Shown here piece by piece: positions 8,895 through 16,924 of a DNA stretch of 64,000 nucleotides. The stretch comes from Elusimicrobiota bacterium. GTDB taxonomy: Bacteria > Elusimicrobiota > Elusimicrobia > UBA1565 > UBA9628. How positions within the stretch are numbered: position 1 is the first letter of the stretch; each line of letters starts with the position of its first letter. The stretch spans positions 1 through 64,000 of the forward strand of contig DMMY01000029.1 in assembly GCA_003452935.1 (NCBI GenBank), written 5' to 3'. Below the pieces are notes generated by a model. The model saw only the letters and a program-made list of their open reading frames with translations, ran no database searches and was not told where the DNA came from. Position numbers and translations under genes: made by a program.

Positions 8895-10475
8895 ATGGGC
8901 AGACTTTCCTTGGGCAAGCGTCCGGACGCCAAGTTCATTTTCCTGGCTTTGGCGGCTTTTTACGCGGTGTTGTTTGTCGGCCGCTGGGCCTGGCTGCGCG
9001 CGGCGCGCAGCGTCCGGCTGAGCGCGGCGAAGGCCGAATACCGGCACGACGAGTTCGTGCAAATCCGTCTGAGCACGTGGGATCCGGCGTTGAACCGCGC
9101 CTGGGCCAAATCTCCTCCGGAGGTTCGAGTGACCCGGGGCGGGCGGCCGGTGGCGACGATCGGGGGTTTGCGCCAGGTGCGGATGAGTCCGGCCGGCTGG
9201 GGCCGGTGGACCGGCCTCTGGCCTTGCCCGTGGAACGCTCCCGCGGGGAAATATGATTTGGAACTGGGCACGGCCGCCGCTGTTTCCGGGACGAAAAGAC
9301 TGGATACCGGCCGGCTGGAGTCGCGGCCGTTTAGCATCGCCTACCGCCGGCCCCGGCTCCTGCCCAAGGGCTTCGCGGTCATGACATTGGAAAGCGACTT
9401 GCCTCTCGACGGCCTTCGGGTCCGCTCCCCGGACGGGACGACCAAGGATTGGCGCGGGATGCTGGATTGGGTCGAGTACGCGGGGGCGGACGCCTTCTGG
9501 ATTCTGGGAGGCCGGTCGCCGGGGGCGAAGCCGGGCGAGGTGTGGCTGGGAAATAATTTTCCGGTGCTGCCGAAAGTCGCGCGGGAGTGCCGACGCCGCG
9601 GCATCAAGTTCGGGATTTACGTCCAGTGTTTTCTGACCATGTCCGGCAAAGATATCATCCCCGGCTATGAATACGCCCTGGACGTCTCGGATGGCCGGAT
9701 CATCCCGACCCGGGCGATTTCCCTCGGGGATGACCGCCGCGTGCGGGACGTGGCCGCTCTCCTCAAGCGCTTCAGCGATATCCCCGGGGTCGATTACGTC
9801 GGGGTCGACTATATCCGCAACGCCCTGGGCGGGATGGAACTCGTCGACGAGTTCTATAGGGATATGGCGGGCGTGGTTTCCCCTCCTCCCGAGTTCGCGC
9901 ACCTCAGCCGGGAGCAGCGCATGGTCTGCTTCGCCCGCAGAAAAGCCCTGCGCAAGGATTTGGCTCTCATAGACGCGTGGCAATGGTGGCGGGCCCATCG
10001 CGTCTGCGGCATCATCCGGCGGCTCAAGGCGGAACTGGGCGAGGAGAAGCTCTTGTGGGCCTTTATGCTGACCTGGGACAAGGGCTGGCATCACGGCCAG
10101 GATCCCGTCATGTTCAACGACGCGGGCGTGGACGTGGAGGCTCTCATGCTTTATGAAGCTGACGCCGCGCAATACGGCGCGCTGCTCTCCGATTGGAGCC
10201 GTTATGTGCGCAGATCCGACGCCCAACTCATCGTGGGCGACGTGGTGGACTGGCCCTTGCACCAGAGGCATCCGGACGGCCCCAAGGAGTTTTATCGCCG
10301 CACCGTGCGCGCGATCGACGGCATCTACGCGGATGGCCCCGCCCGAGGACTCTTCGTGCATGATTTGGGCCGGGCGCTTTGGGGGCGTTTGGGGCCGTGG
10401 GGAACCAGGGGCTGGCTGGACGAGGCGCGCGCCGCCATACGCCACCTTAAGCGCGAGGCGGGAATTTCCCGATAG
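8895..10475 (+). CDS. Membrane-anchored TIM-barrel glycoside hydrolase-like protein
   Basis: A 526-aa protein. ATG at 8895 is preferred because the hydrophobic anchor (FIFLALAAFYAVLFVG) then lies at residues 14-29; an earlier in-frame ATG at 8805 would add a non-membrane leader that overlaps the divergent promoter. After a beta-rich region (about 40-180) comes a barrel with WILGGRSPG, KFGIYVQCF and the Asp-rich GVDYVGVDYIRNALGG. That motif resembles the catalytic strand of glycosidase-like barrels of the DUF4015/GH10-like type. The enzyme would act outside the inner membrane on a polysaccharide; the substrate is unknown. Confidence 0.65.
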   Translation: MGRLSLGKRPDAKFIFLALAAFYAVLFVGRWAWLRAARSVRLSAAKAEYRHDEFVQIRLSTWDPALNRAWAKSPPEVRVTRGGRPVATIGGLRQVRMSPAGWGRWTGLWPCPWNAPAGKYDLELGTAAAVSGTKRLDTGRLESRPFSIAYRRPRLLPKGFAVMTLESDLPLDGLRVRSPDGTTKDWRGMLDWVEYAGADAFWILGGRSPGAKPGEVWLGNNFPVLPKVARECRRRGIKFGIYVQCFLTMSGKDIIPGYEYALDVSDGRIIPTRAISLGDDRRVRDVAALLKRFSDIPGVDYVGVDYIRNALGGMELVDEFYRDMAGVVSPPPEFAHLSREQRMVCFARRKALRKDLALIDAWQWWRAHRVCGIIRRLKAELGEEKLLWAFMLTWDKGWHHGQDPVMFNDAGVDVEALMLYEADAAQYGALLSDWSRYVRRSDAQLIVGDVVDWPLHQRHPDGPKEFYRRTVRAIDGIYADGPARGLFVHDLGRALWGRLGPWGTRGWLDEARAAIRHLKREAGISR

Positions 10476-10530
10476 GGCCTAGCGCCGGTTCCTTGACCGG
10501 CAAAATGCTCAAGTCCCCGCGCCCGGTCGG

Positions 10531-12309
10531 TTACTTCAGGGGATGCGCCCTGACGCCTGAATGCGTCCTAGCCACAGCCAAACTCCAATCCTTGGAAATC
10601 GTCACGCCCCAATCAGACGGAATTTCCTGGACCAGCCGGCCGGTTTCCGTATCCCACAGCTGAGCAGAATCCTTGAGCGCTCCCGGAAGATACTCCACCA
10701 AAAGGCGCTTGGCATCAGGGCTGAAATGGATGCTGCTGAGCAGAGCTCCCCCCGGGCCGAGGTCCAAGGCCGATTTCTGAGTCTCAGTCTCGATATCCCA
10801 TAGCAAAAGCCGCGAGGAATTCCCTGTCACGTTCAAAACGGCGGCAGTCTTGCCGTCAGGGGAAAATCCTTGAAATATGCCGGGCAACCGCGCCCAGATG
10901 CGACCGGTCTGCGTCTGCCATACGGGGCTGCTGCCCCCTTCGGAAAGACCGACGAGATACTTCCCATCAGGGGAAAATTGATCAACGGTTTGTTTGCCAT
11001 CGGGCGCAAACAGAACCTCTCCGGTCCGGGCCTTTGCAACCGTCATCCGCTCTTCCCTCGAACCATCAAAAGCCACAAACCGACCGTCTTTGCTGAATAC
11101 CGCGAAGCGGTAATTTTCGGCGCGATACAGTTCTTTGCCGCTAGGCATATCGTAGAGCACCATGTCGCCGACTCTGCGTCCCCACCATGTCTTGCGCTCC
11201 TGCCGCATGACGACGCGGGATAAATCCGGACTAGCGGCCACGAACATGCCTTGGAGCCGCGGGCTTATAGCTCGACCACTTTTGGTCCCGGCTAAAAATG
11301 TCGTGCCATACCCCAAAGCCAGAATCAATTCCCCATTGCGCGAATATCTGTAAGGAGTCCCCTCCATCTCGGTCAGGCGCAGCGATTTTAGATCCAAGAT
11401 GGCATATGAGCCGCCTGGCTGCTCGATCGCGTAATGCTGGTCGTCAATCTTGCCGTGATACCAGCCGGGGATCGCGAGCTTTTCTTGACGGGTGGCGGGG
11501 TCGAAAAGCTTGAAAAGCCTCGGGCCATGCCAGTCGTTGAAATCCTCCGCCAACAGACCGTCGGCGGTGACATCCTTCACATTATGCCAACTCCGTTCAA
11601 AAAGCTTCTTGCCGGTCCGGGCATCCCAGGCGGATTCGATCTGGGCTTCGTTGCCGAAAAGCGTACGGCCATCGGAGCTGAACCGGAATCCGTCTATCGC
11701 GCCGGGATGGATGTTCGGACGGGTTCGCAGCGCATAGGAATCAGCATCCGCCTCGCTGGTCGCGTCAACTTTCCCGGGACCGGTCCGGGCCGGCGCCTCA
11801 TCGATAACGATGGGATCGGACGGATTCCCTATGGCGGCCCTGGAATTATCAAAAGTCCGCTTCCAATCCGGTTTTGGGGAAGCGACGGCTTCCTCGGTCC
11901 GATCGAGGAGGGATCCGCCTTGAGTCTTCTTCTTGGGCGCCACGGCCGAGCTCTCGACGTTGGGTGCTGAAATCTCGGCTTGAGCGGCAGACGCTGGAAA
12001 CCGAAGAGCCGTTGCCGGGCTTTCGGGCGCGGCGGTTATGACCGAAGCGGCGCCCATGATAATCGAGGGACTCTGCGACTGCGGCAGGATAGACGCGGCC
12101 CTCAAGCCGGCCTGAGAGGCCAGGGGCAGCGTGGCCGCGGCATTTAGGGGAGTGCTGAATAAATTCGCCCGCAAGGCCATGACGCCGGTAGGAGTCGCGG
12201 GCCGCACGGCCCGGCGCACCGCCGTAGTCGAGAAAGCCGGCAAAGGGCATGAAGAAAGCGTCAGCAAGCAAGAGATAAGAACGGCGGAGGCATGGGGTGT
12301 TCGTTTCAT
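10531..12309 (-). CDS. Exported beta-propeller (WD40/TolB-like) protein
   Basis: A 592-aa protein starting at the ATG at 12309; a TTG three codons earlier is less likely. A signal peptide ends near PLPAFS. About 150 residues of low-complexity Ala/Pro/Ser-rich sequence follow, then repeated blades with the signature FSPDGK/FSKDGR and W-D-x-x-T-G-x (SAWDARTGKKLF, VWQTQTGRIW, LWDTETGRLV). Propellers of this kind bind proteins or act as scaffolds; no enzymatic residue is evident. The leader contains the CTAGG element (12375-12386) shared by other exported genes here. The long disordered head recurs in the exported proteins at 47182, 50750 and 60559. Confidence 0.75.
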   Translation of the reverse strand: MKRTPHASAVLISCLLTLSSCPLPAFSTTAVRRAVRPATPTGVMALRANLFSTPLNAAATLPLASQAGLRAASILPQSQSPSIIMGAASVITAAPESPATALRFPASAAQAEISAPNVESSAVAPKKKTQGGSLLDRTEEAVASPKPDWKRTFDNSRAAIGNPSDPIVIDEAPARTGPGKVDATSEADADSYALRTRPNIHPGAIDGFRFSSDGRTLFGNEAQIESAWDARTGKKLFERSWHNVKDVTADGLLAEDFNDWHGPRLFKLFDPATRQEKLAIPGWYHGKIDDQHYAIEQPGGSYAILDLKSLRLTEMEGTPYRYSRNGELILALGYGTTFLAGTKSGRAISPRLQGMFVAASPDLSRVVMRQERKTWWGRRVGDMVLYDMPSGKELYRAENYRFAVFSKDGRFVAFDGSREERMTVAKARTGEVLFAPDGKQTVDQFSPDGKYLVGLSEGGSSPVWQTQTGRIWARLPGIFQGFSPDGKTAAVLNVTGNSSRLLLWDIETETQKSALDLGPGGALLSSIHFSPDAKRLLVEYLPGALKDSAQLWDTETGRLVQEIPSDWGVTISKDWSLAVARTHSGVRAHPLK

Positions 12310-12374
12310 AATGACCAAATTCTAAGAAAAATGCGGTCGGGGGGCGTGAGCCCTTGGGGCCAGTTCCAAATTGT

Positions 12375-12386
12375 CTTAGGGCCTAG
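12375..12386 (-). promoter_or_regulatory. CTAGGCCCT leader element, upstream of beta-propeller gene
   Basis: On the minus strand this reads CTAGGCCCTAAG, 66 nt upstream of the ATG. The preceding bases GGCCCATAAGCGA closely match GGGCCCATTAAGCG upstream of the HEAT-repeat gene at 48945. Its function is unknown. Confidence 0.35.
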
Positions 12387-12535
12387 TCGCTTATGGGCCG
12401 AAGGGCTTACCTTTGGGCCCGCATTTGTGAGCGTTGCGCGTGAATTCATCCCACCTTGTATTATTAGACGCATCACGCGAAATAAGCATTCACGCGGCGC
12501 GGCGGGCGGCGTTATGATAGAATTTCCATAATATT

Positions 12536-13057
12536 ATGAGCGCTTCCTGCCCTTGGTTCCGGAGTCGTTGGTTCTTCCTGGGTATGGCGGCAGCCGCGTG
12601 CCTGGCCGCCAGCCCCGCGTCCGCGCAGGATGTCAGCGTGGGCCCGGCCGCGGGATTGTTCTCACGCTCCCGGGTCAGCCGGGATATCCCGGAGCCGGAG
12701 CCTCTGGCCTTGGCCTTGGACCTGACTTTCGGGGCCACGGTCTGGGCGCAGGTCAAGATATCGACCGAAGGGCCGGTCGTGAGCCTGACGAGGCTGGTGC
12801 GCGGCGGCTTCTACAAGCAGGAGCTCATCGAGCTGATCCTCATGAGCGCCGAGGCCGGCAAGCCCCTGCAGCGGGCCGTGGGCAAACGCCGAAAGGGCGC
12901 CAAGCTCTCCGCCATCGCCAAGGAATACGGTTTGGATTACGACCGGCTCCATGAATCGGCTCTGGCCGTGGAAGAGGTGGTGGACCGGGAATACCTGCCC
13001 AGGTTCCCTGAACGCCGGCGTCTGTGGGGCAGGCATCCATGGAAAGAATCCGACTGA
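12536..13057 (+). CDS. Exported protein of unknown function
   Basis: A 173-aa protein with a classical signal peptide (hydrophobic FFLGMAAAACLAASPASA, cleavage near residue 31). The mature part has a short beta-hairpin-like segment (FGATVWAQVKISTEGPVVSL) and then two charged helices rich in Lys, Arg and Glu. No family recognised. There is no clear ribosome-binding site; a TATGAT at 12512-12517 may be the promoter. The gene overlaps the start of the DUF192 gene by 19 bp, so the two are probably coexpressed in the envelope. Confidence 0.7.
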   Translation: MSASCPWFRSRWFFLGMAAAACLAASPASAQDVSVGPAAGLFSRSRVSRDIPEPEPLALALDLTFGATVWAQVKISTEGPVVSLTRLVRGGFYKQELIELILMSAEAGKPLQRAVGKRRKGAKLSAIAKEYGLDYDRLHESALAVEEVVDREYLPRFPERRRLWGRHPWKESD

Positions 13058-13500
13058 CCTGCTGCGCGCTCGCCCTGGCCGCTTATGCGGCCGCGGCCCC
13101 GGCTTCCCCGGCCCGGACGCGGCTGCGTTTCGCGTCGGGCCGGCAAATCCAGGCGGATGTGGTCGATACCCCGGCGGCGCGGGAGCGGGGGTTGATGTTT
13201 CGCAAGTCCCTGCCCAAGGATTACGGGATGCTTTTCGCCTTCCCGGCGCAGATGCGGATGCAGTTCTGGATGAAGAACACCTGGGTGAGCCTCGATATCG
13301 TCTTCATCGGCCAGGACAAGCTGATCACCCGCCTGCATGAGCGCGTGCGGCCCTCGACGAAGAAGACGACGGACGAGGAAGTCTCCCGGGTCAGCGGCTT
13401 GGCCCAGTACGTCCTCGAACTGCCGGCCGGAGCCGCTCGGCGCTATAAGCTTAAGGAAGGGCAGGCGATCGAGTTCGACGTGCGGGTTCCGGAGCGCTAG
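13039..13500 (+). CDS. DUF192 family exported protein
   Basis: A 153-aa protein with a signal peptide (CCALALAAYAAAAPASPA) and a complete DUF192 domain: TPAARERGLMFRKSLP, GMLFAFP, MQFWMKNTWVSLDIVFI, and the C-terminal VLELPAG with KEGQ. These proteins are small extracytoplasmic beta-barrels of unknown biochemistry. ATG at 13039 gives the better signal peptide than the one five codons earlier. It sits between the exported unknown and the histidine kinase; the kinase ATG is 10 bp after this stop. Confidence 0.88.
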   Translation: MERIRLTCCALALAAYAAAAPASPARTRLRFASGRQIQADVVDTPAARERGLMFRKSLPKDYGMLFAFPAQMRMQFWMKNTWVSLDIVFIGQDKLITRLHERVRPSTKKTTDEEVSRVSGLAQYVLELPAGAARRYKLKEGQAIEFDVRVPER

Positions 13501-13510
13501 CCGGGCGCCT

Positions 13511-15205
13511 ATGACCGAGAAACGGGAATGGTTCGGCGGGCCGGTGGACGGAGTGGTCTTCGCCTTGATCATGGTCATGGCCGCTTTTTTGGGCCGGGAG
13601 AATCCGCGCTTCGTCTATCCCGAGATACTGTTCAGCTTCTTGGCCCTGCTTGCCTTCAATTTCGTGAATTTCTCCATCCTGCCGCGTTACGCGGCGGAGG
13701 CTTGCCGCGCCGCCTTGGCCGTCGGCTGCAACATACTGCTTCTCACCCTGGTCCTGCATTTTTCCGGCGGCTCGCAATCTTATTTTTGGGTGCTCTATCT
13801 GCTGCCCGTGTTCAACGGCTGCCTGGCTTTCGCTCGCCGCGGGGTTTTCTTGACGGCCGCGTCCGTGATCGTCATCCTGATTCTCTTCCAGGCAGGGGCC
13901 TTGACCCGGGGCATATGGGCCGAGGCCTTGGAACTGCTCATCAAGGCGGCGACCATAGCGGCCTCCGCGGTCGTGGTCATGGGCGTGGCCGGCCGCGAGC
14001 GCGAGGCGCGACGCCAGCTGGAGGATGAGCAGAAGCGCATCGAGCGTGAGCGCGTGCAGACCCGGGAGCAGCTCCAGCGCATGGACCGTCTGGCCATATT
14101 AGGGACCTTGACCGCGGGAGTGGCGCATGAGCTCAACAGTCCGCTGACCACGATCCTGGGCTACACCCAGATCACCTTGGACCACCATTTTCCCATGACG
14201 GACGCGCGCAAGATGTTCGGCCGCATCGAGGAGAGCGCGCGCCGCTGCCGGCAGATCATCCAGGACATGCTGGCCTTTGGCCGGCAAAAAAAAGGCGAGC
14301 GCAAATACTGCGACGTCAACGCCCTCATCCGGGAATGCGTCGAGCTCAAGGAGCATGACTGGGTCCTCGAAGGCCTTCAGGTCGATGAGGATTTAGCGCC
14401 GGACTTGCCCCGGACCATGCTCTTCGGAGCGGAGTTCCAGCAGGTGATATTCAATCTCTTGACCAACGCCCATCAGGCCATCCGGTCCCAGGGCAAGGCC
14501 AACGGCCGCATCCGCTTGGCCACCCAGCGCCAACAGGATTGGCTTCTGATCGTGGTTCAGGACAACGGCCCGGGAGTCCCGCCGGAGATGGCGGAGCGCA
14601 TATGGGAGCCTTTTTTTACAACCAAGGCCGAAGGCGAGGGCACCGGCCTGGGCCTGGCCATCTGCCGCAAGATCGTGCAGGCCCAGGGCGGGACGCTGAC
14701 CTTGGAGACCACCGTGGGCGCCGGCGCCGCTTTCCTTATTCGCCTGCCGATCGTGACCGATGGGGCTTTCGAGCCGGGCGGGGCGCCGGCGGCGCGAGCG
14801 CCGCGCCGCGCAGTCTCCAAGATCCTCGTGGCGGATGATGATCCGGAGGTCCGGTTCCTTCTGGATCGGCTGCTGATGCCCTTCGGCATGCCCGTGGAGT
14901 CTTGCGTTGATTTCGACCAAGTTCTCTCTTCCCTGCGCTTGGAACTGCCCCGGGCGCTGGTCTGCGACCTGGATATGCCCGGCGTCGGCGCTTACGAGTT
15001 CTTCCAGCAGGCCCAGCGGGAGGGCTTCCTGGATAGCCTGCCGGTCGTGATCATCTCCGGTTCGCCGCCCGGCCCCAACGTGGAGGCCTTCATCCGCGAG
15101 CGCGGCTGGGCCCAGCTCAACAAGCCTTTCGAGAAAGAGGCGTTCCTCGAGACGATGGCGAAGAGTCTGGGATCCGCGGGCGAGCGTCAGGCGTCGAATC
15201 GGTAG
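13511..15205 (+). CDS. Membrane-bound hybrid histidine kinase with C-terminal receiver
   Basis: A 564-aa protein. Five or six hydrophobic helices occupy residues 10-165, then a linker coiled coil, a HisKA domain with phospho-accepting His206 in GVAHELNSPLTT, and an ATPase domain (N-box FNLLTNAHQAI, G1 DNGPGVP, G2 GTGLGLAI). A receiver follows whose likely phosphorylation site is Asp486 in CDLDMPG. The last residues (ERQASNR) and the stop lie inside a 61-bp segment duplicated from the 3' end of the response regulator gene at 16220. The original C-terminus may therefore have been altered. The convergent OmpR regulator is its likely partner. Signal unknown. Confidence 0.9.
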   Translation: MTEKREWFGGPVDGVVFALIMVMAAFLGRENPRFVYPEILFSFLALLAFNFVNFSILPRYAAEACRAALAVGCNILLLTLVLHFSGGSQSYFWVLYLLPVFNGCLAFARRGVFLTAASVIVILILFQAGALTRGIWAEALELLIKAATIAASAVVVMGVAGREREARRQLEDEQKRIERERVQTREQLQRMDRLAILGTLTAGVAHELNSPLTTILGYTQITLDHHFPMTDARKMFGRIEESARRCRQIIQDMLAFGRQKKGERKYCDVNALIRECVELKEHDWVLEGLQVDEDLAPDLPRTMLFGAEFQQVIFNLLTNAHQAIRSQGKANGRIRLATQRQQDWLLIVVQDNGPGVPPEMAERIWEPFFTTKAEGEGTGLGLAICRKIVQAQGGTLTLETTVGAGAAFLIRLPIVTDGAFEPGGAPAARAPRRAVSKILVADDDPEVRFLLDRLLMPFGMPVESCVDFDQVLSSLRLELPRALVCDLDMPGVGAYEFFQQAQREGFLDSLPVVIISGSPPGPNVEAFIRERGWAQLNKPFEKEAFLETMAKSLGSAGERQASNR

Positions 15206-15244
15206 CCGAAGCCGCGCACGGAGACGATCTTGTCGGCCGTGGGC
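15184..15244 (+). repeat. 61-bp direct repeat, left copy
   Basis: Matches 16217-16277 with a single mismatch (15191 versus 16224), offset 1,033 bp. It corresponds to the last 20 or so codons of the response regulator read on the minus strand. It is not part of an intact second regulator, since similarity decays after 15245. Confidence 0.9.
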
Positions 15245-15288
15245 GCCCGCGATCTTCCTCGAACGTCGCCCCGTCATCCTCGGGCAGT

Positions 15289-15344
15289 GACCCTTTAACG
15301 GGTCCATACAAGCAACGACAGGGTATGGACCTTTTTAAAGGTCC
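15289..15344. promoter_or_regulatory. Nested palindromes upstream of XRE regulator gene
   Basis: Three overlapping inverted repeats built on GACC/GGTCC: GACCC...GGGTC (15289-15304), GGTCCATAC...GTATGGACC (15301-15331, 9-bp arms) and GGACCTTT/AAAGGTCC (15327-15344). They lie about 115 bp before the XRE gene and look like an operator for it; the second and third cannot form at once as RNA hairpins. Confidence 0.45.
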
Positions 15345-15457
15345 GTACTTTCATTGGGGAAAGCGCGGGCCTCAAAGGGATCGAAAATATGAAAGCGCGC
15401 GTTCCGGAAATCCTATGATTACATGCGGTCAAGCCGCAAGCACAGGAGGAACTTTTT

Positions 15458-15997
15458 TTGATCTCATTCGTATCCATGGGTATGAGGATGCGCTGGGTCG
15501 TGGAGGATTACGAGGCGCTGGCGCGCTTGATCGACGGCGCCAATCGCTTTGGACGCGATGAGACCGCGCTCGCGCCCGGCCGACTCATACGGCTGCTGCG
15601 CCGGGGTCTCCAGGTAAGCCAACTTCAACTGGCCAAGCGAGCAGGCGTACCTCGCTCGCTCGTCGAGCGGGTTGAGTCAGGAGGAGACGTTCAAATCGGT
15701 TCGCTGCGCCGCCTGCTGGGAGCTCTTGGCTGCGGGCTCGTCATCTTGCCGGCCTCGGATGGTCTGCTCGCCCGGTTTAAGGCCAAGGCGAAGGAGAAGC
15801 GCCGAAGCGACCGGCAATGGGAGCAGGTTTGCCGGAGGCTGGAGAAGAGGCCCGCTCCGGCCAAACCGCAGGAAGTCCTGCCGGGCAATTCCAGACCACC
15901 AGAGGGACCTGTCGCATTTTCGCCATCATGCGCGAATGTAATGATCCGAAGTCCCGTGCTTCGCGTAGCGCGACAATACCCCAGACGGAAATTCTAA
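15458..15997 (+). CDS. XRE-family helix-turn-helix regulator
   Basis: A 179-aa protein. The TTG start at 15458 is supported by AGGAGG eight bases upstream; an ATG at 15476 is the alternative. The HTH (residues about 40-95) reads RLLRRGLQVSQLQLAKRAGVPRSLVERVESG, followed by QIGSLRRLLGALGCGLVILP, a HipB-like arrangement. The C-terminal third is basic and then low in structure, and may have been extended by the insertion boundary. It is the only gene in the segment between the two copies of the 61-bp repeat. No HipA or toxin partner is present. Confidence 0.75.
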   Translation: MISFVSMGMRMRWVVEDYEALARLIDGANRFGRDETALAPGRLIRLLRRGLQVSQLQLAKRAGVPRSLVERVESGGDVQIGSLRRLLGALGCGLVILPASDGLLARFKAKAKEKRRSDRQWEQVCRRLEKRPAPAKPQEVLPGNSRPPEGPVAFSPSCANVMIRSPVLRVARQYPRRKF

Positions 15998-16002
15998 AAA
16001 TC

Positions 16003-16025
16003 GCGGGGGAGTACATGTCCCCCGC
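16003..16025 (+). terminator. Possible terminator hairpin after XRE gene
   Basis: A perfect 8-bp stem GCGGGGGA/TCCCCCGC with loop GTACATG lies five bases after the XRE stop. There is no following T-run, so a rho-independent role is uncertain. Confidence 0.3.
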
Positions 16026-16216
16026 TGGCGTGCGCAACTTCATGAAAGGACTTTCATGGGCGCGGCGCGAGAGCGGAATGGCTCGCCGGGCTTGCGGTCC
16101 TCGGGCTGCGCCCTCGGATCGCAATCTTCGGACGGCACGACAAGCCGGCTGCTCTGGGAGTTCGCGCAAAACGCATTTGCCGGGAGGATGGCGAAAAAAC
16201 CGGGTCGCGCGGGCGG

Positions 16217-16277
16217 GCGTCAGTCGTCGAATCGGTAGCCGAAGCCGCGCACGGAGACGATCTTGTCGGCCGTGGGC
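16217..16277 (-). repeat. 61-bp direct repeat, right copy (inside response regulator gene)
   Basis: The presumed parental copy: it covers the 3' end of the intact OmpR-type gene, whose C-terminus VRGFGYRFDD is normal for the family. Confidence 0.9.
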
Positions 16278-16915
16278 CCGATCTTCTCGCGCAGGTGGGA
16301 GAGGGTCACGTCGATGACCTTGGTGCTCAAGTCGAGCCCCTGCTCGTAGCCCCAAACGTGCTGGAGCAGGAAGTCTCGGGTCATCACCCGGTTGCGCCGG
16401 TGCATGAGAAACCAGAGCAGGTCGAATTCCTTGGCGCTCAAGGGCACTTCCTTGTTCTTGACGAAGGCCTTGCGCGAGCCGCGGTCGAGCTTGAGTTCCC
16501 CGGCCTCCTGCATGGCCGGTTCCTCCAAGGTTCCCACGCGGCGCAGAAGAGTTTCCACGCGGGCGACGAGTTCCTCGGTGTGGAAGGGTTTGGTGATGTA
16601 GTCGTCGGCTCCTTCGCGCAGGCCCGCGACCTTGTCCGTCACGGCGTTCTGTCCGGTCAGCACCAGGACCGGGATCTTGCTCGTGCGCGGATCGGTGCGC
16701 AGTTCCTTGAGGAGTTCCAACCCCTCTCCGTCCGGGAGGTTGCGGTCCAGGATCATCAGGTCGGGCAAGGCCCGCGTCAGGCTCTTGCGCGCCTTGGCGA
16801 GGCTCTCGACGACCTGGATTTCGCAGCCTTCATCCTGCAGGACCTCGCTGATGAGATCCGATGTCGCGGGCTGATCCTCGCATACCAGAATCTGAGCCTT
16901 CATTTCGGGAGCCAT
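16220..16915 (-). CDS. OmpR/PhoB-family response regulator
   Basis: A 231-aa cytoplasmic regulator. The receiver has the acidic pair in VCEDQ, phospho-acceptor Asp in MILDRNLPDG, Thr in VLTGQ and Lys in ITKPF. The winged-helix output domain has LSAKEFDLLWFLMHRRNRVMTRDFLLQHVWG, followed by IDVTLSHLREKIG and the wing VRGFGYRF. It is convergent with the hybrid kinase, with the XRE-bearing segment between. Targets are unknown. Confidence 0.93.
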   Translation of the reverse strand: MAPEMKAQILVCEDQPATSDLISEVLQDEGCEIQVVESLAKARKSLTRALPDLMILDRNLPDGEGLELLKELRTDPRTSKIPVLVLTGQNAVTDKVAGLREGADDYITKPFHTEELVARVETLLRRVGTLEEPAMQEAGELKLDRGSRKAFVKNKEVPLSAKEFDLLWFLMHRRNRVMTRDFLLQHVWGYEQGLDLSTKVIDVTLSHLREKIGPTADKIVSVRGFGYRFDD

Positions 16916-16924
16916 TATAGCACA

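Noticed and set aside
8880..10445. 521-aa minus-strand frame across the glycosidase-like gene
   Set aside because: Shadow frame; the plus-strand product has a TM anchor and barrel motifs, the antisense product has none.
15188..15307. Second response-regulator gene after the hybrid kinase
   Set aside because: Only the last 20 or so codons are duplicated; no receiver or HTH follows.
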